Shown: in pieces, positions 33,304 to 40,826 of the stretch
Layout: the number at the start of each line of letters is the position of its first letter
Position numbering within the stretch: the first letter of the stretch is position 1
From: Streptococcus pneumoniae
Lineage (GTDB): Bacteria > Bacillota > Bacilli > Lactobacillales > Streptococcaceae
Assembly: GCF_001096185.1 (NCBI RefSeq)
Contig: NZ_CRPU01000014.1
Span: forward strand, 1 to 40,826
Direction of reading: 5' to 3'
DNA length: 40,826 bases
Position numbers and translations under genes: made by a program
Notes under the pieces: generated by a model
What the model was told of the DNA's origin: nothing
Seen by the model: the letters and a program-made list of their open reading frames with translations, nothing else
The model's database searches: none

Positions 33304-33678
33304 CTAAATTTTTCCGTGCCGCACTAAAAGAGAACCTCTTACTATCATTCTGATAACAAATGAAGTGGTTACATAACTTGTTTTTGTATATAGAGATAAA
33401 ATCTTTTTTAATTCAGCAATGCCATCAATAGTAGTCTGATTTACTTGTAAATCAGTTCGAGTTTTTGGGGCACTTCGTTCCTCAACTTTAGATTCAAATT
33501 TTAATACTTTATCCCAGTTTTGTTCAGCAGTAATTTTTTTAGAATCTAAATAAGCTTTATTTACGACAAAGCCATTAGTAAGATGAAGATTATCAAATTC
33601 TCCAGTTGCTTTTATTTCTTTTTTTAGAGTATCGATGCTATTTCGTGTTTCTATTGCTAATCTGACAGCTAATCTCAC
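33304..33678 (-). CDS. Hypothetical protein, possible ribbon-helix-helix regulator
   Basis: A 124-residue protein with no clear family. The C-terminal third (residues about 77-120: TDLQVNQTTIDGIAELKKIL, then TKTSYVTTSFVIRMIVRGSLL) has the strand-helix-helix pattern of Arc/MetJ-type DNA-binding domains. The N-terminal part (RLAIETRNSIDTLKKEI, AEQNWDKVLKFESKVEERS) is mostly helical and charged. It starts with GTG after AAAGGTGGTGAG, with a TATAAT upstream. It lies inside the island, upstream of the operator-bearing promoter and in the same direction, so it could be the control protein of the restriction system. Low certainty. Confidence 0.5.
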   Translation of the reverse strand: MRLAVRLAIETRNSIDTLKKEIKATGEFDNLHLTNGFVVNKAYLDSKKITAEQNWDKVLKFESKVEERSAPKTRTDLQVNQTTIDGIAELKKILSLYTKTSYVTTSFVIRMIVRGSLLVRHGKI

Positions 33679-33859
33679 TATCTCACCACCTTTTTTTACT
33701 AATACTATTATACAAAAAATGTTGTGTTTTTGCTACACATTAATTTCAACTCTGTAAACAATTTACAAATAACAGAAATTAATTTTAATAAGTTCTTATA
33801 AAAATAACTGAGTATAAATCCTTAATTTCACACTATATCGAACCTTATCAATTTAGAAA

Positions 33860-33876
33860 ACAGTTGAGTGGGAGTA
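33860..33876 (+). repeat. guaA-end direct repeat (right att-like site)
   Basis: ACAGTTGAGTGGGAGTA, 16 of 17 bases identical to the end of guaA at 31139-31155. It marks the right edge of the 2.7-kb restriction-modification island. Confidence 0.72.
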
Positions 33877-34119
33877 GTCATCTAAGGACTAATTTATGTA
33901 GTTTAATTAGCCAGTATCTTTGGATACTGGTTTTTACTTTTCTAGACTTTTTGACTACTTGTTAAAACTGGGTTAATTTTTGACTGTTTAACAGTTATTA
34001 TGTAAAGTTTAAAAGATTAGAATTGTCAAAACAATCTGTCTAGGCTTGATTTTATCGCTTATTTACTATAAAATGAGAAGGAAAAACGTCAAACTTTTAT
34101 ATTGCAAATAGGAGAAAAC
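33877..34119 (+). terminator. Spacer with hairpin terminator at 33911-33935
   Basis: CCAGTATC (33911-33918) and GATACTGG (33923-33930) followed by TTTTT form a clear terminator. It probably was guaA's original terminator before the island inserted. The remainder holds a promoter for the U32 gene (TTGATT, 17 bp, TAAAAT just before 34080) and no gene. Confidence 0.7.
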
Positions 34120-35406
34120 ATGACAAAAATATTAAAACGTCCTGAGGTTTTATCACCTGCAGGGACTTTAGAGAAGCTAAAAGTAGCTGTTCAGTATGGG
34201 GCAGATGCTGTCTTTATCGGTGGTCAGGCCTATGGTCTTCGTAGCCGTGCAGGTAACTTTACCTTTGAACAGATGGAAGAAGGCGTGCAGTTTGCGGCTA
34301 AGTATGGAGCTAAGGTCTATGTGGCTGCCAACATGGTTATGCACGAAGGAAATGAAGCTGGTGCTGGTGAGTGGTTCCGTAAACTGCGTGATATCGGGAT
34401 TGCAGCAGTTATCGTATCTGACCCAGCCTTGATTATGATTGCAGCAACAGAAGCACCGGGTCTTGAAATTCACCTCTCTACTCAAGCCAGTGCGACTAAC
34501 TATGAAACTCTTGAGTTCTGGAAAGAACTGGGCTTGACTCGTGTCGTTTTGGCGCGTGAGGTTTCCATGGAAGAATTAGCTGAAATTCGCAAACGTACAG
34601 ATGTTGAGATTGAAGCCTTTGTCCATGGAGCTATGTGTATTTCATACTCTGGACGTTGTACTCTTTCAAACCACATGAGTATGCGTGATGCCAACCGTGG
34701 TGGATGTTCTCAGTCCTGCCGTTGGAAATACGACCTTTACGATATGCCATTTGGGAAGGAACGTAAGAGTTTGAAAGGTGAGATTCCAGAAGAATTTTCA
34801 ATGTCAGCCGTTGATATGTCTATGATTGACCATATTCCAGATATGATTGAAAATGGAGTGGACAGTCTTAAGATTGAAGGGCGTATGAAGTCTATTCACT
34901 ACGTATCAACAGTGACCAACTGCTACAAGGCAGCTGTGGATGCCTATCTTGAAAGTCCTGAAAAGTTTGAATCTATCAAACAAGACTTGGTGGACGAGAT
35001 GTGGAAGGTTGCCCAACGTGAATTGGCTACAGGTTTCTACTACGGTACACCATCTGAAAATGAGCAGTTGTTTGGTGCGCGTCGTAAAATTCCTGAGTAT
35101 AAGTTTGTCGCTGAAGTGGTTTCTTATGATGATGCGACTCAAACGGCAACCATTCGTCAACGGAATGTCATCAACGAAGGCGATCAAGTTGAGTTTTATG
35201 GTCCAGGTTTTCGTCATTTTGAAACGTATATCGAAGATTTGCACGATGCCAAAGGCAATAAAATCGACCGCGCCCCAAATCCAATGGAACTCTTGACTAT
35301 TAAGGTGCCTCAACCTGTTCAAGCAGGAGACATGGTTCGTGCATTAAAAGAAGGACTCATCAATCTCTATAAAGAAGATGGAACCAGTGTCACAGTTCGA
35401 GCTTAA
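34120..35406 (+). CDS. U32 family peptidase-like protein (TrhP/YrrO type)
   Basis: A 428-residue member of the U32 family. EVLSPAGTLEKLKVAVQYGADAVFIGG begins the TIM-barrel. The Cys cluster MCISYSGRCTLSNHMS, then GGCSQSCRWKY, is expected to hold an iron-sulfur cluster. Despite the 'peptidase' name, relatives (TrhP in E. coli, YrrN/YrrO in Bacillus) hydroxylate uridine 34 of tRNAs using prephenate-derived chemistry. I infer a tRNA modification role. The start at 34120 is chosen for AATAGGAG 6 nt upstream; a TTG six codons earlier lacks a site. Confidence 0.88.
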   Translation: MTKILKRPEVLSPAGTLEKLKVAVQYGADAVFIGGQAYGLRSRAGNFTFEQMEEGVQFAAKYGAKVYVAANMVMHEGNEAGAGEWFRKLRDIGIAAVIVSDPALIMIAATEAPGLEIHLSTQASATNYETLEFWKELGLTRVVLAREVSMEELAEIRKRTDVEIEAFVHGAMCISYSGRCTLSNHMSMRDANRGGCSQSCRWKYDLYDMPFGKERKSLKGEIPEEFSMSAVDMSMIDHIPDMIENGVDSLKIEGRMKSIHYVSTVTNCYKAAVDAYLESPEKFESIKQDLVDEMWKVAQRELATGFYYGTPSENEQLFGARRKIPEYKFVAEVVSYDDATQTATIRQRNVINEGDQVEFYGPGFRHFETYIEDLHDAKGNKIDRAPNPMELLTIKVPQPVQAGDMVRALKEGLINLYKEDGTSVTVRA

Positions 35407-35756
35407 TGTAGTTGTTTAGTTTTAAAAAATTATGCAAAGCTCTATATACAACACTTAAACGAGATTAAAGAATGGCGAAATCCCTTGATGCGCAAGGGAT
35501 TAGCTGTCCTTTTTTATTTTTTAAGTGATAAAGTCGGAGCTTAGGTATCCAAAGCCTATCAAATTAAACAAAGAAGCGATATCTTAGATATTTTGAAAAA
35601 AATTGAATAAGCAGAAAACTCTCTATTTTTTATGGTAGAGAGTTTTTTGTTAATAAAATTTCACAAAATGACATTTATATATTGCATTAAGTTAGATATA
35701 TGGTATAATGTTGTTGAAAAGAGGCGCAACTTTTTAAAATTAAAAGGAGGACGCAG
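35407..35756 (+). other. Intergenic region with two hairpins and a gene remnant
   Basis: A hairpin ATCCCTTG (35480-35487) with CAAGGGAT (35493-35500) is followed by a T-rich run and may end the U32 transcript. A 21-codon fragment (35545-35610, ending DILDILKKIE) then leads into a second terminator, AAAACTCTCTA (35615-35625) with TAGAGAGTTTTTT (35636-35648). That looks like the tail of a lost gene. A promoter (TTGCAT, 16 bp, TATAAT with TGG) precedes the HTH gene. Confidence 0.5.
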
Positions 35757-35966
35757 GTGGCTAAAAATTTAAAATTAAAATTGGCTCGGGTTGAGCTTGA
35801 TTTAACTCAAGGTCAACTGGCAGAGGCTGTGGGGGTGACGCGCCAGACTATTGGTTTGATAGAGGCGGGAAAATATAATCCCAGTCTCTCGCTTTGCCAG
35901 TCTATTTGCAGATGTTTAGGGAAAACTCTAGACCAACTATTTTGGGAGGAAGAAGATGGTAAATAA
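35757..35966 (+). CDS. XRE-family HTH regulator
   Basis: A 69-residue protein that is almost entirely one Cro/CI helix-turn-helix: LKLARVELDLTQGQLAEAVGVTRQTIGLIEAGKYNPSLSLCQSICRCLGKTLDQLF. The start is GTG, with AAAAGGAGG upstream. It overlaps the next gene, a membrane protein, by 11 bp, so the two are translationally coupled. Such small-HTH/membrane-protein pairs are common in Firmicutes; the HTH usually represses its own operon. Confidence 0.9.
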   Translation: MAKNLKLKLARVELDLTQGQLAEAVGVTRQTIGLIEAGKYNPSLSLCQSICRCLGKTLDQLFWEEEDGK

Positions 35967-36444
35967 ATTTATTCATTATCAATTACTTGACGAAAGAGAA
36001 GAACAACTAATCAATAAAGCTGGAGCGGAATCCTTTACCCTCTTCATTGGGCTTGTGCTTCTAAGCTATTTGGTGGCTGTATTAGCTCCCTCTCTGTTTA
36101 ATCCGAATTTTCTAGTCTATACTCTGATAGTAGGAATTTTCTTCTTTTTCAATCGTGCCCGTTATCTGGGAGTGACCTACTATAGTCGTTTTCATTTTAC
36201 GATTTTAGGTTGTTTTTTCCTAACCTTGGCGATTACGGCTCTTTTGATGTTGCAGAATTATCAATTCAATATAGAAATTTATCAGCACAATCCTTTGAAC
36301 GTTAAATACCTGTCTGCTTGGGCAATTACTTATGTCATTTACCTTCCCTGGGTCTTTATTGGTAATCTTGGTCTTAAGAGCTATGGAGAATGGGCTCAGA
36401 AAAAGTTTGAACAAGACATGGATGAACTGGAGAGTGGAGAATAG
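35956..36444 (+). CDS. Membrane protein coupled to the XRE regulator
   Basis: A 162-residue protein with four predicted spans (about 28-47, 52-67, 83-100, 122-142). The start is soluble and charged (YQLLDEREEQLINKAGAES) and the C-terminus is charged too (EWAQKKFEQDMDELESGE). It resembles the DUF3278/DUF6773-like partners of small XRE regulators, but I am not certain of the family. It overlaps the regulator gene, suggesting a regulatory or signalling pair. No enzymatic motif is seen. Confidence 0.7.
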   Translation: MVNKFIHYQLLDEREEQLINKAGAESFTLFIGLVLLSYLVAVLAPSLFNPNFLVYTLIVGIFFFFNRARYLGVTYYSRFHFTILGCFFLTLAITALLMLQNYQFNIEIYQHNPLNVKYLSAWAITYVIYLPWVFIGNLGLKSYGEWAQKKFEQDMDELESGE

Positions 36445-36559
36445 CTTGTTACTCTTTTCTCAATACAGCTAAAATGTGATATAATAGTACTAATTTATTG
36501 GAACACATGAAAGTTCTTGAAAATTTTTATGTATTTCTAGCTAAGGAAGTAGGAAAAGT

Positions 36560-38020
36560 ATGTATCCAGATGATAGTTTAACATTGCACACGGACTTGTA
36601 CCAGATTAACATGATGCAGGTTTACTTTGACCAAGGGATTCACAATAAAAAGGCGGTCTTTGAGGTGTATTTCCGCCAACAGCCTTTTAAGAACGGCTAT
36701 GCAGTTTTTGCTGGTTTGGAAAGAATTGTGAGTTATCTTGAAGACCTGCGTTTTTCAGATAGTGATATTGCCTATTTGGAGTGGCTTGGCTATCATGGGG
36801 AATTCTTGGATTACCTTAGAAATTTCAAGTTGGAGTTGACCGTTCGTTCTGCTCAAGAAGGGGACTTGGTCTTTGCCAATGAACCGATTGTACAGGTGGA
36901 AGGCCCTCTAGCCCAATGTCAGTTGGTGGAAACTGCTCTTTTGAACATCGTCAACTACCAGACTTTGGTGGCGACGAAGGCGGCTCGTATTCGTTCGGTT
37001 ATCGAAGATGAACCCTTGATGGAGTTTGGGACACGTCGGGCGCAAGAGATGGATGCGGCTATCTGGGGGACACGCGCAGCGGTGATTGGTGGTGCCAATG
37101 GAACTAGCAACGTGCGTGCTGGTAAACTCTTTAATATTCCTGTTTTGGGTACTCATGCCCATTCTTTGGTACAGGTTTATGGTAACGACTATGAGGCTTT
37201 CAAGGCTTATGCTGGGACCCACAAAAATTGCGTTTTTCTTGTGGATACCTATGACACCCTTCGTATTGGTGTTCCAGCTGCCATTCAGGCGGCGCGTGAG
37301 CTGGGTGACCAGATTAACTTTATGGGTGTGCGGATTGACTCAGGGGATATTGCCTACATTTCCAAGAAAGTTCGTCAGCAACTGGACGAGGCTGGATTTA
37401 CAGAGGCTAAGATTTATGCTTCAAATGATTTGGATGAAAATACTATCCTCAATCTCAAGATGCAAAAGGCCAAGATTGATGTCTGGGGTGTGGGAACTAA
37501 GCTGATTACAGCCTATGACCAGCCAGCTCTTGGGGCAGTTTATAAGATTGTGGCCATTGAAGATGAAAATGGGAACATGCGCAATACCATCAAGCTGTCA
37601 AATAATGCGGAAAAAGTGTCTACGCCAGGTAAGAAGCAGGTGTGGCGCATTACCAGTCGTGAAAAAGGCAAGTCAGAAGGTGATTACATCACTTATGACA
37701 GTGTGGATGTGAGCGACATGACGGAAATCAAGATGTTCCATCCGACCTATACTTACATCAAGAAGACGGTTCGTAATTTTGATGCTGTTCCTCTATTGGT
37801 GGACATCTTCAAAGACGGGAAATTGATTTACAACCTGCCTAGCTTGACTGAGATTCAGGCTTATGCTCGTAAGGAATTTGACAAGCTTTGGGATGAGTAC
37901 AAGCGCGTGCTCAATCCGCAACATTATCCAGTGGATTTGGCGCGTGATGTATGGCAAGACAAGATGGACTTGATTGACAAAATGCGCAAGGAAGCCCTTG
38001 GTGAAGGAGAAGAAGAATGA
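36560..38020 (+). CDS. pncB: Nicotinate phosphoribosyltransferase
   Basis: First step of NAD salvage from nicotinate: forms nicotinate mononucleotide from PRPP with ATP. The 486-residue length is usual for the Gram-positive form. Family features are [16 protein letters not shown] at the start, [31 protein letters not shown], the phosphorylated His in [10 protein letters not shown], and [11 protein letters not shown] and [12 protein letters not shown] in the PRPP site. A promoter with an extended -10 (TGATATAAT) lies about 80 bp upstream. It overlaps nadE by 4 bp. Confidence 0.96.
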   Translation: MYPDDSLTLHTDLYQINMMQVYFDQGIHNKKAVFEVYFRQQPFKNGYAVFAGLERIVSYLEDLRFSDSDIAYLEWLGYHGEFLDYLRNFKLELTVRSAQEGDLVFANEPIVQVEGPLAQCQLVETALLNIVNYQTLVATKAARIRSVIEDEPLMEFGTRRAQEMDAAIWGTRAAVIGGANGTSNVRAGKLFNIPVLGTHAHSLVQVYGNDYEAFKAYAGTHKNCVFLVDTYDTLRIGVPAAIQAARELGDQINFMGVRIDSGDIAYISKKVRQQLDEAGFTEAKIYASNDLDENTILNLKMQKAKIDVWGVGTKLITAYDQPALGAVYKIVAIEDENGNMRNTIKLSNNAEKVSTPGKKQVWRITSREKGKSEGDYITYDSVDVSDMTEIKMFHPTYTYIKKTVRNFDAVPLLVDIFKDGKLIYNLPSLTEIQAYARKEFDKLWDEYKRVLNPQHYPVDLARDVWQDKMDLIDKMRKEALGEGEEE

Positions 38021-38841
38021 GTTTGCAAGAGACTATTATTCAGCAACTGGGTGTCAAACCAGTGATTGATGCCCAGGAAGAAATCCGTCGTTCCATTGAT
38101 TTCTTAAAGAGATACCTGAAAAAACACCACTTTCTTAAAGCCTTTGTACTAGGGATTTCTGGGGGACAAGATTCAACCTTAGCAGGTCGTTTAGCTCAAT
38201 TGGCTATGGAAGAACTGCGAGCAGAGACAGGAGATAACAATTACAAATTTATCGCTGTCCGCCTGCCTTATGGAGTACAAGCCGATGAAGCAGATGCTCA
38301 AAAAGCCCTAGCATTTATCCAGCCAGATGTCAGCTTGGTTGTGAATATCAAGGAATCAGCTGATGCCATGACAGCAGCAGTTGAAGCGACAGGAAGCTCT
38401 GTTTCAGACTTCAACAAGGGGAATATCAAGGCACGTTGCCGTATGATTGCTCAGTATGCCCTTGCTGGTTCCCATAGCGGAGCGGTCATTGGAACAGACC
38501 ACGCCGCGGAAAATATCACAGGTTTCTTTACCAAGTTTGGTGACGGTGGTGCAGATATTCTCCCTCTTTATCGCCTCAATAAACGCCAAGGGAAACAACT
38601 CTTGAAGGAACTTGGTGCAGACCCAGCCCTTTATGAAAAAATCCCAACAGCAGACCTAGAAGAAGACAAACCAGGCCTAGCTGACGAAGTAGCCCTCGGA
38701 GTCACTTATGAAGAGATTGACGACTACCTAGAAGGCAAAACAATCAGCCCAGAAGCTCAAGCAACAATCGAAAACTGGTGGCACAAAGGTCAACATAAAC
38801 GCCACCTACCCATCACCGTATTTGATGACTTTTGGGAGTAA
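38017..38841 (+). CDS. nadE: NAD synthetase, ammonia-dependent
   Basis: Last step of NAD synthesis: amidates nicotinate adenine dinucleotide. The 274-residue protein has the PP-loop [16 protein letters not shown] and the family blocks [53 protein letters not shown] and [15 protein letters not shown]. No glutaminase domain is present, so it uses ammonia directly. It is cotranslated with pncB through the ATGA overlap, which joins salvage entry and exit in one operon. A terminator follows at once. Confidence 0.97.
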   Translation: MSLQETIIQQLGVKPVIDAQEEIRRSIDFLKRYLKKHHFLKAFVLGISGGQDSTLAGRLAQLAMEELRAETGDNNYKFIAVRLPYGVQADEADAQKALAFIQPDVSLVVNIKESADAMTAAVEATGSSVSDFNKGNIKARCRMIAQYALAGSHSGAVIGTDHAAENITGFFTKFGDGGADILPLYRLNKRQGKQLLKELGADPALYEKIPTADLEEDKPGLADEVALGVTYEEIDDYLEGKTISPEAQATIENWWHKGQHKRHLPITVFDDFWE

Positions 38842-38862
38842 AAAGGTCCGGGGGACCTTTTT
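38840..38862 (+). terminator. pncB-nadE terminator
   Basis: AAAAAGGTCC, a GGG loop, and GGACCTTTTT, beginning at the nadE stop codon. Confidence 0.87.
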
Positions 38863-39239
38863 AGCTTCTTGCTTAGAAACTGGGGAGCAAGAATAGCATC
38901 CAGTGGAGGTTTTCAGCCTCTCACCTTGAAATAAGAAAGTGAGAGTAGGTCCGGTAACTCACAGAGTTCGATTTCGTCGTCTCACCCCCGCAACGATGAC
39001 TAGGTTTGAAAAAGCTTGCTAGAGCGCATTTCAAACCAGACAGCGACTGCGTCAAGGAACTAGATGAAAAACTTGTTTTTTAGTTGTTACTGAGTTTAGT
39101 TTTTTACACCAAGCACAGAAACAAGTGAGCGAGGAAGGTTCAGTGATCCTTTTTAGCTTATTACCTTGAAATTCAAAAGCAAAATAAGTTTTAATGGAGA
39201 TTGGGCAGAGAATCATCTATCAGAAAGTGAGGTAGCATC
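38863..39239. repeat. Intergenic region rich in inverted repeats
   Basis: No gene is seen in 377 bp. Several hairpins follow each other: TTCTTGCT (38866-38873) with AGCAAGAA (38886-38893); CTCTCAC with GTGAGAG around 38918-38945; AACTC-aca-GAGTT near 38956; and GGTTTGAAA with TTTCAAACC (about 39003-39037). It shares CTTGCTAGAG (39015-39024) with the glyQ-glyS spacer and ACTGCGTCA (39046-39054) with the glyQ insert, so it may hold degraded members of one repeat family. Confidence 0.45.
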
Positions 39240-39791
39240 ATGAAAGCTATCGGTACGCAAATATTACAGACAGAACGTTTGATTTTGAGAAGATTTGTGG
39301 AGAGTGATGCAGAAGCCATGTTTCAAAATTGGGCTTCGTCTGCTGAGAATCTAACCTACGTCACTTGGGATCCCCATCCTGATGTCGAGGTCACTCGAAA
39401 CTCCATTCGAAATTGGGTTGCCTCCTATACCAATCCTAACTATTACAAATGGGCCATTTGTCTCAAAGAGAACCCAGAGCAGGTGATAGGAGATATCAGC
39501 ATTGTTGAGATGGATGAGAACGATTCTTCTTGTGAAATTGGCTATGTTTTAGGCAAGGCTTACTGGGGTCTAGGTATGATGACAGAGGCCTTGAAAGTTG
39601 TCTTGTATTTCTGTTTTACTCAAGCAGGCTTTCAAAATGTTAGAGCACGATATGCCAGTCTCAACCCAGCTTCAGGTCGTGTCATGGAGAAAGCTGGAAT
39701 GTCCTATCTACAAACCATTGTTAATGGTATAGAGAGAAAAGGCTATCTTGCGGATCTTATTTATTATCAGATAAGTAGGGAAGAATGTTGA
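39240..39791 (+). CDS. GNAT acetyltransferase, RimJ/RimL-like
   Basis: A 183-residue acetyltransferase of the RimJ/RimL group. QTERLILRRFVESDAEAMFQNW is the usual start, EIGYVLGKAYWGLGMMTEALKVVLYF carries the acetyl-CoA loop, and NPASGRVMEKAGM is the conserved C-terminal block. Substrates in this group include ribosomal protein N-termini and small amines; this one is unknown. GTGAGGTAG precedes the ATG. It appears to be transcribed alone. Confidence 0.9.
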   Translation: MKAIGTQILQTERLILRRFVESDAEAMFQNWASSAENLTYVTWDPHPDVEVTRNSIRNWVASYTNPNYYKWAICLKENPEQVIGDISIVEMDENDSSCEIGYVLGKAYWGLGMMTEALKVVLYFCFTQAGFQNVRARYASLNPASGRVMEKAGMSYLQTIVNGIERKGYLADLIYYQISREEC

Positions 39792-40226
39792 ATTCTCTTT
39801 TCTGTTTTCATTGAAGTCAACTATTTATTGTAAATATAATAATTGGCATTCCAAGTTTATTTGCAACTTTAAAATAGCATATTGATTAGCACAAGACAGA
39901 TGTTCTAGTTCCTTCTTTAATCTTGTTTAGTATTAGTTAAAAAATCGCTTTAATCTTGTAACTAAGAGGGAGCTAATCGACTAGATTCTCCAGCCGAACA
40001 GGTGGTAATACGCTTTTTATAGTGTAATCCTAGCTGTTGTTAAATTTAAAATAGAATCCTCTATCGAGTTAGGGAATTAAATTCTACCAATTTTATTTAT
40101 GTTTTTCTATCAAAATATCTAACATTAAAATAGTCTCATTCTGATGAGCAAACTATTCGATTGCTACTGCATAGTTGTATAAAGAATGATGAAAGATGAG
40201 TGAAAATTACCACGTTGGAATGCTTG

Positions 40227-40256
40227 TATCTAAATATATTAGCATATATTTAGATA
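40227..40256. repeat. Perfect AT-rich inverted repeat
   Basis: TATCTAAATATAT and ATATATTTAGATA with loop TAGC. There is no T run after it, so it is not a typical terminator. It lies about 130 bp upstream of the surface-protein promoter and might be an operator or cruciform site. Confidence 0.6.
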
Positions 40257-40363
40257 AGATGTCTGCAATCCTCTATATATGAGATTGATTACGATATAGT
40301 TAAAGTGTTAGTTCAATAATCAATATATCATTCTAAGCTTATTTGATATATGAAGCATATTAT

Positions 40364-40392
40364 TTAACATTTGCCAGAAAAGATGCTATACT
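40364..40392 (+). promoter_or_regulatory. Promoter of the G5-type surface protein
   Basis: TTAACA (40364-40369), 17 bp, TATACT (40387-40392) with extended -10 TG at 40384-40385. AGAAGGAGG follows near the start codon. Confidence 0.65.
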
Positions 40393-40422
40393 AGAAGTAG
40401 TAACTTTTAGAAGGAGGATGTA

Positions 40423-40826
40423 ATGGCAAAATCTAATACCAATAAGCGCTATGCATTACGTAAACTCGGAAAGATTTTTGGTTCTGTGATAATCGGGCTA
40501 ACTTTATTTTTAGGAGGAATCCTGAATACAAGTTTTGTTCATGCTGATGGAACAGGAGTGACATTTATTAAAGACGATACCCGCCGTAAAGGAGAGGAAC
40601 CGGAGACTGATGTTGATGAAGTAGGAAATATTATTGTTAAGGTTCCGGCTAAGGATAGCGTTGAAACAAAAGTAATTCCAATCGAAACAGAGTATGAAGC
40701 GGATCCAACTCTTGATAAAGGGGAAAAGAAAGATGATCCAACTCGGCCAGGTAAGGTAGGAACTGAAACCATTACGACTACTTATAAAATCGAAGGTGGT
40801 AAGGCAGTAGAAGATAAGAAGACCAG
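40423..40826 (+). CDS. Surface protein, N-terminal part with G5-like domain (3' end outside window)
   Basis: The visible 134 residues begin with a long signal peptide, whose KRYALRKLGKIFGSVIIGL resembles the YSIRK-G/S type that directs export at the division septum. Cleavage is likely after SFVHA. A spacer follows, then a G5-like repeat (VETKVIPIETEYEADPTLDKGEKK, then RPGKVGTETITTTYKIEGG), a module that binds N-acetylglucosamine-containing sugars and occurs in streptococcal adhesins and zinc or IgA proteases. AAGGAGG lies 7 nt upstream of the ATG. The frame is open at the window end, so the full architecture and anchoring motif are unknown. Confidence 0.85.
   Translation, partial: MAKSNTNKRYALRKLGKIFGSVIIGLTLFLGGILNTSFVHADGTGVTFIKDDTRRKGEEPETDVDEVGNIIVKVPAKDSVETKVIPIETEYEADPTLDKGEKKDDPTRPGKVGTETITTTYKIEGGKAVEDKKT

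Larger units (their letters stand above)
39792..40422 (+). other. AT-rich upstream region of the second surface protein gene
   Basis: I see no convincing gene in 631 bp. It contains a perfect 13-bp inverted repeat with a 4-nt loop (40227-40256, listed separately) and the promoter of the following gene. A short frame near 39978-40020 (EGANRLDSPAEQVV...) could be a gene fragment but is too short to name. Confidence 0.5.

Noticed and set aside
1-40826. CRISPR arrays, tRNA or rRNA genes, intact insertion sequences
   Set aside because: I found no regularly spaced repeats, no tRNA- or rRNA-like sequences, and no transposase or integrase ORF.

Overview
The window is a low-GC Firmicutes chromosome segment from the Streptococcus mitis group (S. 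mitis, S. oralis, S. pneumoniae or close kin). Three things support this: two BOX repeats (22924-23073 and 29413-29525), a PgdA whose first catalytic Asp falls at residue 275 and a NADH oxidase whose active Cys falls at residue 44 as in pneumococcus, and a pneumococcus-like gene order (glyQ-glyS-UPF0291-FMN reductases-apbE-nox-pdxST-trhA). Most of it is core genome. Accessory DNA sits at the edges and in three insertions.

Layout. 1-1131: 3' end of a cell-surface protein with an odd tail after its membrane segment. 1398-3102: AT-rich accessory patch with a SIR2-like protein (candidate defence effector) and a DUF6088/AbiEi-like antitoxin-type gene with no intact toxin partner. 3244-9555: pgdA, an aldo/keto reductase, and the T-box-controlled glycyl-tRNA synthetase genes; a palindromic insert duplicates the glyQ start, and a large structured spacer lies between glyQ and glyS. 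9670-14190: a flavin/NADH module with apbE and two FMN reductases (minus strand) divergent from nox. 14342-22822: vitamin B6 synthesis, trhA with a DUF1836 regulator, DNA repair, an Spx/ArsC-like protein, an amino-acid (probably cystine) ABC importer, trxB, rlmB and def. 23142-28599: a run of CapA-like, HAD, SGNH hydrolase, CppA, beta-lactamase-like and EamA genes. 28641-31156: a GntR regulator and guaA. 31139-33876: a 2.7-kb island between direct repeats of the guaA 3' end, carrying an EcoRV-type restriction-modification system. 34120-39791: U32 peptidase, an HTH/membrane-protein pair, pncB-nadE and a GNAT acetyltransferase. 40423-end: start of a second surface protein with a G5-like domain.

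The most interesting system is the apbE operon. The PAS-containing FMN reductase ends in a Gly/His-rich tail with two tandem copies of an ApbE flavinylation-like motif (DATSGAS and DATAGAS), and the apbE gene in the same operon encodes a protein with no export signal. I infer a cytosolic NAD(P)H-flavin relay carrying covalently bound FMN on a flexible tail. Next in interest are the EcoRV-like island at guaA with an operator-bearing consensus promoter, the two structured elements around glyQ, the SIR2/DUF6088 patch, and two predicted leaderless mRNAs (pgdA, rlmB).
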